Assembly (NCBI GenBank): GCA_003117195.1
Contig: BDSI01000009.1
Span: 248,001 to 312,000, forward strand
DNA: 64,000 nucleotides
Reading direction: 5' to 3'
Source of the DNA: Eudorina sp. 2006-703-Eu-15
Taxonomy: Eukaryota > Chlorophyta > Chlorophyceae > Chlamydomonadales > Volvocaceae
Position numbers and translations under genes: made by a program. Under the pieces are notes generated by a model. The model was not told the DNA's origin. It saw only the letters and a list, made by a program, of their open reading frames with translations, and did no database searches. How positions within the stretch are numbered: the first letter of the stretch is position 1; every line of letters starts with the position of its first letter. Shown here one piece after another: positions 28,501 to 39,369 of this stretch.

Positions 28501-30617
28501 GACTTCCATCCGTCCTGCGGGGCCCTACAGGGACATGCCTGCAGGGCCCCCCCCTCATGTCCACCGCCTGGCAAGGGGCGTCCTCCCCGGACGCACATGT
28601 CCGGGATGAGATACCTGTCCACCGATTTCCTAAACCCACGGACGCCATGTGCCCGGACGATGATGGGTGACGCGCCCGTGTCAGGGCTCGAACATCCCTT
28701 TCCAACTTTGTTCACTATCCTCTGCCAGCTGGCACCGTCTACGCAAAACGCAAAAAAACGAATGCTTACAGTATTCGCCTCGTTCTTCGCTCCAGGGGCG
28801 GTGACCCTTGCCTCGCGCGCGCTGGCGTGGGAGCTCCACGACCAGCTGGCGGAGCTGATGCTGGACATGCACAGCCTGCAGGCTGCCACCTTCGCCGTCA
28901 ACCTGCCGGGAATCTCCCTGGAGACGGAGCTGCGGCTGCGGACCGCCCTGCGGCACTGGCCGCAGGCGGTGGAGGCGGCGGAGGCGATGCTGCTGGGCTA
29001 CACCAGGCGGCCGCCGCCGGGGCAGTTCAAGAGCGCCGCCGCGGCGGCGGCCTTCGGTTCCGGCGGCAGCGTTGGCCTGCACGGCGGGGGCGGCGGCGGC
29101 GGCGGGCCATCGCTGGGTGATGAGTTTGTGGATCTGAGCATGGTGGCGGGCGGCGCGCCGGCCTCGGGTGAGAGAGCTGATGCCGTGAAGGGGAATGGGA
29201 CAGACGGGGAGCTGCGGTGCATTAGGGGGCGGGCGCTTGGGGACACGGGGTGGTGATTAGGGGCATTACGGGTAATTGTGGCCTGCAGACCAAAGCCGTC
29301 CCATGTACCGGGCCGAGCAAGCTCTTAGGAGGTCACACTAGGCCGTGTTACGCCGTCACTCAAGGCGGCATGTGCCTGGCCGCATGATCCAAACATAGAC
29401 CTCCAGACGAGCCATCGCCTCAGCGCCATTGATGTGCGCCGTCCTGCCGGCTGAACGCAAGCCCACAGCCTCCACGTCCCTGGGCTCCTGGGGAGGGAGG
29501 GATGATGCAGCGGAGCACCCGTTGCTGCCGCCCTGCTTCTTCTTCTCCCTGTTCAACCTCACCAGCTCACCTGTTTCCTATGCGCTTGCGTCACCCCCTG
29601 AACTCAACCCGCAGCCCCGGCGCACGTGGACGACCTGGACTGGACGCAGCCGCTGCGCGCGGCCAGCAGCAGCGCCAAGGCGGCCGCCACGGCCGCGGTG
29701 GCGGCTCGGCGGCCCGGCCGGGGGCCGCCCGGCGCCGCCGTGGGGGCGCCCTCCCCCAAAGCCGTGCAGCTGGTGCTCGGACTCATGGAGGAGCTGCAGC
29801 GGGCTAGACAGCTCGACGTTGTGAAGCACCTCGCCAAGCCACTACTCGCGCAGGCAGTGTACCTGAACGGCGAGCAGCTGCAGAAGCTGGCGGGCGTCAT
29901 GGCGCAGGCACGTGGTGTGGTGTGATCGTGATCCGCGGTGACGGCGTCACGACCAGGCGATTAGAACCTCTGCCGCCGGGTCACGTCACGTCATGTGACT
30001 CACCGCCGGCATCCGGTTGTGGCTCCGCATGCAAGCAAGCCCACACATTCCAACTCCGCGTGCTTTGGGTGACCCAGTCGCCCAGTCCGTTTCTCATTCC
30101 GCATGCCAAGGCTTGCCTGTACTGGGTCACCAACGAAGGCGTGCACGAGGGCCTGTTGCACTGTCTCTGGAAATGGCATCCGCCGTACACCGACGTGTTG
30201 GTGACCCAGGGGCCCCACGTGGCCGCGGATGTGGTTAATGAGAAACCCGCCCAGAACCGCCCAAGCCCAAATACTTACCGAAGCCTGCGACGTACTGTCG
30301 CGGACCCGTGTGCGCAGGCCGGCATGAAGACGGACCTGCCCTCCCTGCTGCACTCCGTTGCGGCCGGGGCGGACAGCAGCAGCCGCGAGTCCGCCGCGCT
30401 GCTGGCGGCGCTGCTGTCCGGCCACACGGGGCTGGTGCACGACAGCCTGCGCGACGACGGCGCGCAGGCCTTGATGGCGCTGCAGGCGCGCGTGTACGAG
30501 CTCTCCTCCGCGGCGGAGAGCATGACGGCCTGGCGCCGGCAGCTGGCAGCGGCCGCGCCGCCCGGCGCCGCTGCCACGCTGGGCCGACTGGAGGTGTCGG
30601 CTCCAGCGCCGGCTTGA
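19566..30617 (+). CDS. TWD40-2: TWD40-2-like TPLATE-complex WD40 protein (17 exons, about 1196 aa)
   Basis: Exons: 19566-19604, 19698-19790, 20258-20449, 20999-21087, 21294-21549, 21852-22140, 23138-23181, 23637-23832, 24127-24413, 24811-24855, 25165-25292, 26039-26431, 27134-27274, 27756-28180, 28796-29167, 29615-29916 (end uncertain by a few codons) and 30318-30617. Phases agree throughout. The protein begins MLALKLFHPASDK, VRQVEFHPVLPWVVSATKSD; then LLVVACENKMVVVDL, LESPVLAVGCSDGIVR, SAHKTPVVAM, ARQLFVATPSHI, LGLSHPGLRCCSM, HSLQAATFAVNLPGISLE and RESAALLAALLSGHTGLV. These follow, in order, the plant TWD40-2 protein (two N-terminal beta-propellers, an alpha-helical C-terminus), a subunit of the TPLATE/TSET endocytic adaptor at the plasma membrane. 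A Lys/Glu/Ala-rich helix (RKREKEAEEMRRVAEAALRE) sits where the plant protein has a similar Ala-rich insert. One WD repeat expected between exons 7 and 8 was not found. Confidence 0.88.
21712..21748 (+). repeat. dispersed intronic motif (TGTCTACCAA), TWD40-2 intron 5
   Basis: ATATGTCTACCAATATCCTA, about 100 bp before the exon-6 acceptor, sense orientation. It matches motifs in PRMT7 and OGDH introns. Confidence 0.6.
22795..23045 (-). repeat. tRNA-like (SINE-type) sequences in an intron
   Basis: Inside intron 6 of the TWD40-2 gene, the minus strand shows two tRNA-like pieces. One (22810-22872) has a perfect T-arm, CTGGGTTCGAGTCCCAG, and an A-box-like CGCGGTTAGGCGG, but no room for an anticodon arm. 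The other (22930-23030) has GATTGGCAGCGCATCCGGC and GCCGGGTTGCAACC. The combination suggests a tRNA-derived SINE or tRNA pseudogenes, not a working tRNA gene. Confidence 0.5.
26519..26550 (-). repeat. dispersed intronic motif, TWD40-2 intron 12
   Basis: TAGGAAATTGGTAGACATAT: the same family, but antisense to the gene and not near an acceptor. Confidence 0.6.
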
Positions 30618-32664
30618 GACCGGGAGCAGGGCGCAGCGGTCAGGGCCGGACCGGGGTGGGAGGCTCCGGGGCACCTCCCACCATGTGCAACCTTACATCA
30701 TTACAACTGCCGTAGGCACTCGGCCCAGTGACGACGCCGATGGCGTTGTGGGGCATCGTGGGGGGTGGTTACACAGGAAGGCGTGAGCAGGGTCGGTAAG
30801 GCAGCTGCCTTTGTCGCTTCGCGAATGCAGTCGCCAATGCAATATGATGCGCGACCCCCAGGTCTGGCGTTGGGACCCGGTTGCGGGATGGGGCCGGCTG
30901 CTTGGGAGGGGTTGCCCGCAGGCACCGGAAGTGGTCGTCCGATTATCAGATGTGCTGCGCCCTTTTCGCAGCGTCGGGAGCGATCAGGTCTTATTTGCTC
31001 TGGCAAGCACAGGCTGCCTCCAAACGGGCGGAGTGTCAGTGGACGGCAGGGTCACAGGGTCGTCATGGAGGTGTTGGGCTCGTCAGGGGTGCACGGCGCG
31101 GCTGCGGTGAGCTTGAGATGCATGGCGTGGCCTGCATGACGAAAACGCGCAGTGACCGCCTGCCACGGTAGCACTGACGCTTACCGTACGTACGAACGCA
31201 CAAGTGGCAGCACGCATGCCGCGCAGGACGAGTGGTGTGTGAGTGCGTTCGTCGGTTTCAAGGCAGGAGTGCATGCCATGCCAGGGGCGAGTAGTATGTG
31301 TGTGTGCGTAGAAAAAGTAACCCAGGTTTTGGGTTTTGGTTTTTTTGGAAGTGTGCACATACAGAAAAGCATCCCACCTGTGTGGGTGTGGGTGTGTGTG
31401 GCGTGCCCATGGTCTGAAGAGTGTGTGCGTACGTCGAGCTGGACTGCTTCCGGGACAAAGCATCAGTGGCCTCACAGGTCCCGTTCAGTGGTGGTGATGG
31501 AACTGCGCTTTGGGGACGCACGCGGCGGACGGAATGCGGCGGACGGAGTGTGCCGCGACGAGGCTCGGGTATTATTGGGCGTGAGCTTCCGGGATCGTGG
31601 CGGTCGTCGTTACGCATACCGCATGTATCCGGGTGTGACTCAAATGCGGGCCATTTGACCTGAACACAGTTCAGCCACCCGGGTGTTAATACCGGCGCGT
31701 ACATCACAGTGGTGCCAGACGTCTGGGCCGGCAGCCTTATGCGGTCAGTTCGTGGGGGAAAGGGGTACGTGTCGTCCTCTCGACAACGGTGAAGGCCAGC
31801 TCGTGCACGTGCTCTGCGAAGGACGGCGGCACCAGGCCTTGATGGGAATCAGTCAGGGATGACCGTCAGTGGAACCGAAAAGGAACGCGATACCACGCCG
31901 ACTGCGCCGACAGCAGCGCGGCGCATGCGATAATGTAAGGCCGGCCCGGCTGCGCATTGCGTTCCGTTCTCAGGTATGCTCCTCGACCACATCTGGGTTC
32001 CCTGGCTCCCGGCGAAGGGATAGGAACGACTGCGGGTTTCAATTTGACGCCATGCAATGCAAGATCACCAAAGGCCACGAGCAACGGTGCGATTGTCACT
32101 GTGCAACAAAAACGTCAGTTGGTATGTTTAATTTCCTGGTTTATCAAGAAGGCATGCACTCGCGGGCCGTTTCAACAAGCCAGGTCAGGACATCTATTTT
32201 GGCTCACAGATTGCAAGCTATGAGGTGCTGACGTCTCGCATGGCATCCCGTACGACCGTAGTTTAGCAGCAACACTTCGCTTACCGAGCCCAAAATGCAG
32301 GAATAGATAGAAGCAAAACGCAGGAAATTTTTGAACGTTAATATGCAAGCAAATGTCAACCCCACAGTCCAGTCAACATCCCTGTGTGTAAACCGTCTTC
32401 CGGCCTGACGACCTAGGCATGTCTTTAACTTGACTAGCTGCTCCAAAGATAACCTTCGCGGTTGTAAGCCGCAGACCTATAGTCTGTATGTCCGGATGGA
32501 GTGTGTTCACGTTAGGGTGTAGCTCGTTTGCCGACATTGGGAAGACCACGCCTGAGGCAGGTTCAGTTCGATCACGAGGCTCTCGCTCCATTACATTTCG
32601 CCGAGGAAAGATTTTGGGCACCCCAGATTGCAGAGCAGTTGACGGACTGTAGTCTGGCGACCCG
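30618..32664. other. intergenic, no gene seen
   Basis: Contains 3'-flank sequence of the TWD40-2 gene, a G/T-rich stretch at 31290-31420, and AT-richer DNA from 32.05 kb that probably includes the HDL-2 promoter. Overlapping short ORFs show no family features. Confidence 0.6.
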
Positions 32665-35600
32665 ATGGGGTCCCGCAAGAAAAGCGAGGATGGTGAGGAT
32701 GGTCCAGTGAAGAACAAGAAGCCCAATAATTTTTGGGCTCCGTTCAACACCTGGTGGCGTGAGCATCATGAACGCACAGGCAACCGAGCGACCGTCCTGG
32801 AGATGCGCGAGTAAGGACCAAGCGTAAAGTTTGTCCTTACCCGCCGTGGTGCACATAATTTGGGCATATGTATTACTATTTTTGCACACACCTTGGCTGT
32901 GCGCCTCCCGGTGTGCAGGTGGTATGCGCAGAATGCGCACTTGGTGTGGCCGCCTGAGACGATGCCCAGCGTGGAGGACATGCTGAAGATCGCGAAGGGA
33001 CTGCGAACCATCAAACAGGTGCAGGCGTATTTCCGCTCCTACAGGAAGAACCTCAAGACGCGAAAGGTTAGTTTCAGGCCACGGCAGCGGCCCCGTCCCC
33101 AACCCCATGCAGACTTGCCGCATGGCCAGATGTGCATCACATTGCCGCCTAAACGTCTTCTCCCTTCTCGTTGCGTCCACATATTTACTCTACGACTTTC
33201 CTTGACATCTGACAACGACTTGCCCGTTTGTTCCATGTTCCCCTGCTGCAGGAGGGTGAACCCGGCAGTCCAGAGTCGGGATATCGCCGAGGCAACAGGC
33301 GCCACGTCGCAGCCACCCGAGCAGTCGGTGCCGCAGCTGCCGGCAGCTTCCTCGCGGCGGTGCATCAAGCTGCGCAGCATCACCAGCAGATGGCCGCAGC
33401 TGCTGTTGCGGCCGCGGCGGCTGTGGCGGCCGCCGCAGCTGCCAACGCTGCTCCGGGCTACACAGCGGACGGTGCGGAAGACGCAGCCATGGACGACACC
33501 GATGCCGCGGACCAGCTGCCATTCCTGGAGTGGGGCTTCCCCAACGAGGCTGCCGCGGCGGCAGCCATGGAGGAAGCAGAGGTGGGCGGCAGCGAGGGTG
33601 ATGAGCAGCTCAGCGATGCGGAGCTGGACGCGCATCCGGTTGAGCAACGTGCTGGCGTCGACATGTCAACGTTGGGCAACGGCAGGAGGGAAGCAATTCA
33701 ATTGGGAGGAGGGCTGCCCGCAGGACCTATGGATGCTTCCTCGGCTGCTGAGGCTGAGGCTGCTGATGCTGAGGCGCAAGCAGGGCCGTGCTTCTTTGAC
33801 GCGCCGTGGGGGATGCAGCCCATGCAACCGCACGGCGTGCTCTTGCAACCCGGCGTGACGCACAGGCGCATCTTGAAAGCCGTCCGCACGTCCTTAGGTG
33901 GGGCTGCCGCCCCGTGCGGCCCGGACGGCAGCAGCGGGGGTGCAGTGGCCGCTGCGGCCGCAGCAGCGGCGGCGGCTGCGGGCGCAGGCGCCGGTGCTGG
34001 ATTGCAGGCGGTCACTTGCCGTCGGACCCGCATCCACACGTCTGCAGGCGGGCTGTGGAAGCAGGAGGTTGTGGAGGAGGTGGAGGTGGGCATGGGTTCT
34101 TCTTCCATGCCATACGGCATGCCGCTGCCTCCGTACCATGGCATGCCGCAAGATGAGGGCCCCTACGGTGCTGGCCCGTCAGCTGCTTTTGGGGCACATG
34201 CCGACGCGGGCATGGTGTGGCACGGGCGCAGCTCAGTCGGGGGTGCTGCCGGTGAGGCGGGCACTGCCGCCGCAATGGCGGCAGATGCCTCCTGCACGGT
34301 GCTGGCACCGCCACGAAAGCAGCTCCGCTGCGGCGACCGCGGCGTAGTGAGCCTGGGCGGCGGAGACGTCTATGCGCAGCCGCCGCGGGACGCCGCTCAG
34401 CGGGACATGGCTGCAGCCGGTGCTGGGACCTGCGGGACGGCCCACGCGCAGCCTGACGGCCTGCCTGCGGGGAGCGCCGCCACTGGCGCAGCTGCATTTG
34501 GCTGCGGGGCGTCGGATGCCTTCCACGTGCCACCCCGGCGCCTGCCGCACTCGCACGGCGGTCACCCACACGGCTACGGACCGCACTCGCGCGGCGGCAA
34601 AGTCACGGGCTCACACAGCGGTGGCGGGGGTCACGCCTCTATGGCGCTCAGCGACGGAGGTGTGGTCTACGGCGCGCATCAACCGCCGGTGCCGCAGCAC
34701 CCTCACGCGGCGGCGCCGCCTGCCTATCGGAGCATGGCAGGCAGCAGCTACGGTGGAATGGCGCCGACCTGGCCGCACCACCCAACACACGTAGCGCCAA
34801 CTGCGCAACACCTCCAGATGTATTTTCCGTACCACCTGTACGGCTTTCGCAACCCCGTGTCGAGCTTCTTCCCATCGTACGGATATGCGCATGCGGGTCA
34901 CGTGCCGCATTCCGGTTACCCTCCGTACCTCCTTCCGTCGTCGTACCATCCGTACGGTGCGCAAATGTCGGCGTACGGACATTATTATCAGCACTATATG
35001 TCGGAGATGGCAGCTGTGGAGGCTGACCTGTCCGATCGAGCCACGGAATACCCCTTGGAGGAGCCGCTGCCGCCGCAACCACACGCGCAGCGGGTCGCAA
35101 GGACAACCCAGGGCCTGCAGCCGCCGCAAGCGCCGCCGCGGCAACCGGAATCGGCCCCGTCGGCCCACCTTCCCGTTACTGACGTCGACATGCCGGCAGC
35201 TGCGTCTGCACCCGCAGCAAGGCATGTCCGCTCGGACGCGGCTCCTGCCCCGGCAGCCGGACTGGCGCCGCAGCCGCACCCCTACCTCCCGCTTCGCCCT
35301 GCGGCGCAGCCGCAGCCTTTGCAACTCTCGCAGCTCCCTCCGGACCACTTCACGGGCAGTGGGCTGCCTCATGCGTCGGTCAGCGCAGCCGCGGCCGGCG
35401 CTGACGCGGCGCAACTCAGCAACTCGGACCTTAGGGGCCTGTCAGCGCTGGGTCTGGCGGAGAGCGATGTCGAGTGCAGGGCGGAGGAGGCCGAGGAGGA
35501 GGAGGCAGCCAGCAATCGCCGGCGGCCTCACACCCACCATCAGCACCTGCAGCCGCAGCACCCAGCGCCCACCGCGGACGCCAGCGGTGTGCAGGGGAAG

Positions 35601-36536
35601 CAGCAACAGCAGCGTCAGCACCACGCATCAAGCTCGGAAACCCCGCTGTGTGGCATCATGGCATCGACCCTGCCGTGTATGCGCCCTCGGCCACATGCGT
35701 CGCTGCCGGCTGTGCACCCGCCTTGCCATCGCCAGCACCAACATTGCATGGCAGAAAATTTGGTGGCGGCCGGCGCCGCAGGGAGCCTGCCCCCGGGAAT
35801 TAACGGTGATGGCGTGCAGGCAACACCGTCGATGCCTGCCGCGGCCAGTACACCGGAGTTGCAGCTGCACTGCAGGCAATTCGCGGGCAAACTTGCCATT
35901 GCCGCCGCGGCAGCTGCGGCGGCAGCAGCGACCGCCGCAACCGGATCTGCGGCAGCAACCGGCGTTATGAAGCAGGAGCCCGAAGACGAGCTCGACGACG
36001 ACGGCAGCGGCGGCGAGGGTGACCTGACCGAGGACGACGGCACCGCCAGTGACGGCGGCACTACCGACGGCGCCGCGAACGTGTACTACAAGACGCCGAA
36101 GGTCTTCGGCGCCTGTGCCCAGACGCCGCTGCCGGCACCGGAATCCCTGCTCAAATCCGCCTACCGCAGCTATGAGCAGTCCTTCCATCAAGGGCTTATG
36201 ATGGAGGGGCCGGGTGCGTCGGGGGGAGGAGGGGCTCTGACCACGGGGCAAGCCACTGGCGGCGTCGCCCGGGGGCCCTTGTCCGTGGACTGTAAGACGG
36301 GCGGCCCGCGCAGCGGCGGGTCCAAGCCGGTGACGATCCACGTGCTTCAAGAGGAGGTGATGATGATGCCTCACCTGGCGGGGCTGGGTGCGCTGGGGGA
36401 CCTCACGGCGCTGCATAGCCCCACCGGCAGCTTCAATCTGGGGCTGCTGGACCAGGGCGGGGAGGAGGGCGTGGACGGCATGGAGGTGGGCGGGTGGGGA
36501 CCCTGCGGCCAAGGGCCATGGGCGGCGCAGGGCTAG
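32665..36536 (+). CDS. homeodomain-like regulator HDL-2 (1192 aa, 3 exons)
   Basis: Exons 32665-32810, 32919-33066 and 33252-36536, GT-AG throughout, frame closed. The N-terminal domain KKPNNFWAPFNTWWREHHER, EWYAQNAHLVWPP and KGLRTIKQVQAYFRSYRKNL is about half identical to HDL-1. Its two introns split the gene at the same codons (phase 2 before the W-Y/F codon, phase 0 after the domain). The domain's last helix resembles a homeodomain recognition helix, with a basic end (RSYRKNLKTRK). The 1090-residue remainder is low-complexity: Ala runs, His/Gly/Pro stretches, a Tyr/Pro block (YHPYGAQMSAYGHYYQHYMS) like that of HDL-1, and an acidic stretch after a sumoylation-like VMKQEPEDE. A transcription regulator is inferred. 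HDL-2 is twice as long as HDL-1 because of the expanded tail. Confidence 0.74.
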
Positions 36537-39327
36537 GCAGGGGCGCCGATGCTTGTGCCGCACCCCACTGGCACGGGGTCGCGGTACTACTGCGCGGCCA
36601 AAGGGCCGATGCGGCGACATGAGAGGGCCGGTGGGTGCGAGGAGACGTGGATGCGCGTGCAAGGCGCCGTCGCAGGCCCGGATGGTGGATGACACCGGCG
36701 CGACTGATTGCACCGGTCCAGTTTGCGGCGATTCGGTGACCCAGATGAGGGTATGGATACGTATGTACGTATGTACGTTTGTTCGCGGGCGGAGCGCCGG
36801 AGGGGGGCTGCGCGGGGTGGGGCGTAAGGACCCAGGCGGACCTCCGGCTGGCGGAGCGTGCTCGGCGTGAAGATTCGACAAACAGTAGGAGTATATGTGC
36901 GTGTGTATCAGAGCGGCTGCCGGAGAGGAAGCCGCTCCCGGCAAGGTCTGAGCCCGAGGAGACGACTTAACGTTTACCGTGTGATATACGCACCTCGAGC
37001 GAGCGCCCGGTGCCCAAACGCTACGCTGCATGACAGCGGTGCTGCAGCGCTGCCGCTGCCATGCGGTCGCTGTCGCTGTGTCGGTTCGCGCTTTCCTGCC
37101 AGCATTGAGTGAATCATGTTACAGTGGACCCCGCGCGTCATCGGCGGGCCAAGCATTACCACCTGGGCGGCGCCAGCTGCTTGTGCACCCTATGAACGTG
37201 ATCTGCACCTATCAGGCCTGCACGTGAACAATGGGCAGGCAGATCTTTTCCATTTCCACCCCTGTCTATGGCAGCTGCCGCCGAGGTGCTGCATCAGGGG
37301 CTCAACTGTTCGAGTCGTGCCTTGGCGTGATGCGCGGTGTGGTGTTTGTACGTGCGTTGGTTGGTGGACATGACTCGGGGGTGGGTGTTCGTGAAGGAGT
37401 CAGCAGGCGACTCACAGCGAGCGAGAACGCGAGCAAGCCCACTGGCCACGTAGCTATTTAGGCATCCGTCCGCTGTTTCCGTTTGGTGTGTGTAGTGTTT
37501 TGAGGCGCGAAGGCCGAGGGACGACAGCTTAGTTCCTGCCTAGCTGGCGCGCCAGGTACCTAGTCGGTGGACGCCCTTCCACCAGCGCGTCCGTCGGTGT
37601 GGAGGTCAGGACCGGAATCTAGCCGCGAGAGATAGTGAGTCGTGACGGAGGGCAGCGCAGACCCGATTCAGGCCTGTCCTAGGTCAGGTAGGGCCCCTTC
37701 CAACGGGACAGGCTTCCCGAATTCCTGCAGCGTCGGCAGAAAGGAAACGATGCATTGATGTAAGTCTCTGCACTTACAACGACGGACGGTACGTTTCGAG
37801 GCGGAAACCAGGGCAAGATACCCGCAGTACCGGACGACAGGAGCCCTTGTCATGACACACTGCGTGATCGGTGTATCGTGTACGGGTCGACATACGACCT
37901 TCCGTACCGCGCTGCAAAGGCATGCTCGAGATGGGGATTTGGCTGTTCTGCCTCCTGATGTACTGTGGCCCGTGTCTGGCACGCGCTGTGTCAAGCACGT
38001 CCTGTGTCGTGATACCCTGACACTGCAGCATCCGACATTCATTCCCATACAACCAATGACATGTATGAAGTGTTACACCACTGTGGGCGACTCACCGTAC
38101 ACCGGGCAGAACAGCGGTGGTGGGTGGATGCACAGCTTCTTTTTATGTGACAGGCAACTACATGTTAACCTGTGTGAACGAAGATTTGTTTTCATACAAC
38201 CGAGGATCAGTTTGCCGCGCCATTCCAAGCATAGACCAACGTCAGGGCACCAAGGCGCAACAGACACCTCAGAGCCCCTGCGTCCTCAAAGGAGTCGAAT
38301 TGCAGGCCGCCACATCTCAGGACAGGCACACAAAGCACGGTCTCCCCAGCGCATGGTAACCACGGGAACAAGGGCCCCTCCTCACAATCCCGCGACACAG
38401 CGCTGCCTTGTGAACGTCAGAGAGCGAGGAGCCGCCATGGGCAAAAAAGCCTGAACGCAAACTTAGCTGACACCAACGGCGCTCCTCGTGGGAAGGCCCG
38501 GCACTGGAGCCGGGTCCAACGTAGGTGGACAAGTAGGGGTCGGCTTCCTCGAAGCCGGAAAAGGGCGCGGCCCCCTATAATCCGTACAGGCCGCTTGCTT
38601 TAGAACGAAAACTCTATTACCGCGCAACAATGTGAGAGAGTGAAAGGTTACCATTGGGGGTGTCGTTGATGTTGAAGGTGGATTGGCGTGCATAGATTCA
38701 CCAAGCCCAAACACGTCGGCAGCCCCGAAACCATCCTGCAGTACGCGCCGCCGGCGACGGCGGTCACCGTATCGTAACGCTACACGCCTCTGCACTACCG
38801 CATCCGTCTGTCAAGCAGATGATCACATAGCAAGCTTGGAGCATTCTTGTTTTGCCCTGAAACTGTAGTTGTTTGGTCCGTCGGCAAGCATGCAGCCCTT
38901 CAGTTGCACGCCCGCAGCAGACGTGAACCCTCTAAAGTTTGCTATCAATAGTTACATAGCAAATATAAGGCAAGAACAGGGTGCGAAACGAGACCCGGAC
39001 TTCGGCCATCGGAACTGGAGAACTCGTTGGTACTCGGTATGCTATCCCTTTGCATCTTGAAACTTTATTTCAATACATAATGTTGAATTGTATTCATCTG
39101 GCAAAACAGAAAGGCAAATCTTGGTATTGGTGGCATCTTGATGTTCAAACATCAGAACACTATGGAAGTTCAATTTAGCACACGCCGCCCATTCTTAATC
39201 CAAGTATTCATCACGCGGCACCTGTTGCAACAAACATGAGCGCGAGAGGCGTTGGGTGGATGTTGACTCGGGTCCATGGAGACCGCGGAGCTTTACTTTG
39301 ACCGTTTGTGCGCAAAGAATTTCTTTT

Positions 39328-39369
39328 GGGCGGGGCCCCAGCGCGAAGCGCGTTCGGGGGGCCCCGCCC
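39328..39369. repeat. 12-bp perfect hairpin with nested hairpin
   Basis: Arms GGGCGGGGCCCC and GGGGCCCCGCCC enclose GCGCGAAGCGCG, itself self-complementary. Such GC palindromes are abundant in volvocine organelle DNA, so an organelle-derived or mobile palindrome is possible. Confidence 0.8.

Noticed and set aside
28660..28720. tRNA T-arm-like GGATGTTCGAGCCCTGAC on the minus strand
   Set aside because: No matching acceptor or D-arm could be built around it.
31290..31420. Telomere-like GGGTTTTGGTTTTTTTGG text
   Set aside because: Not a repeated TTTTAGGG array; just a G/T-rich stretch.
35628..37031. Minus-strand ORF of 467 aa across the 3' end of HDL-2
   Set aside because: High-GC shadow: the plus strand has the paralogue-supported gene, and this frame shows no domain and spans the stop codon and 3' flank.
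37852..38454. Plus-strand ORF of 200 aa
   Set aside because: No domain pattern, no paired splice sites, random-looking composition in a gene-poor region.
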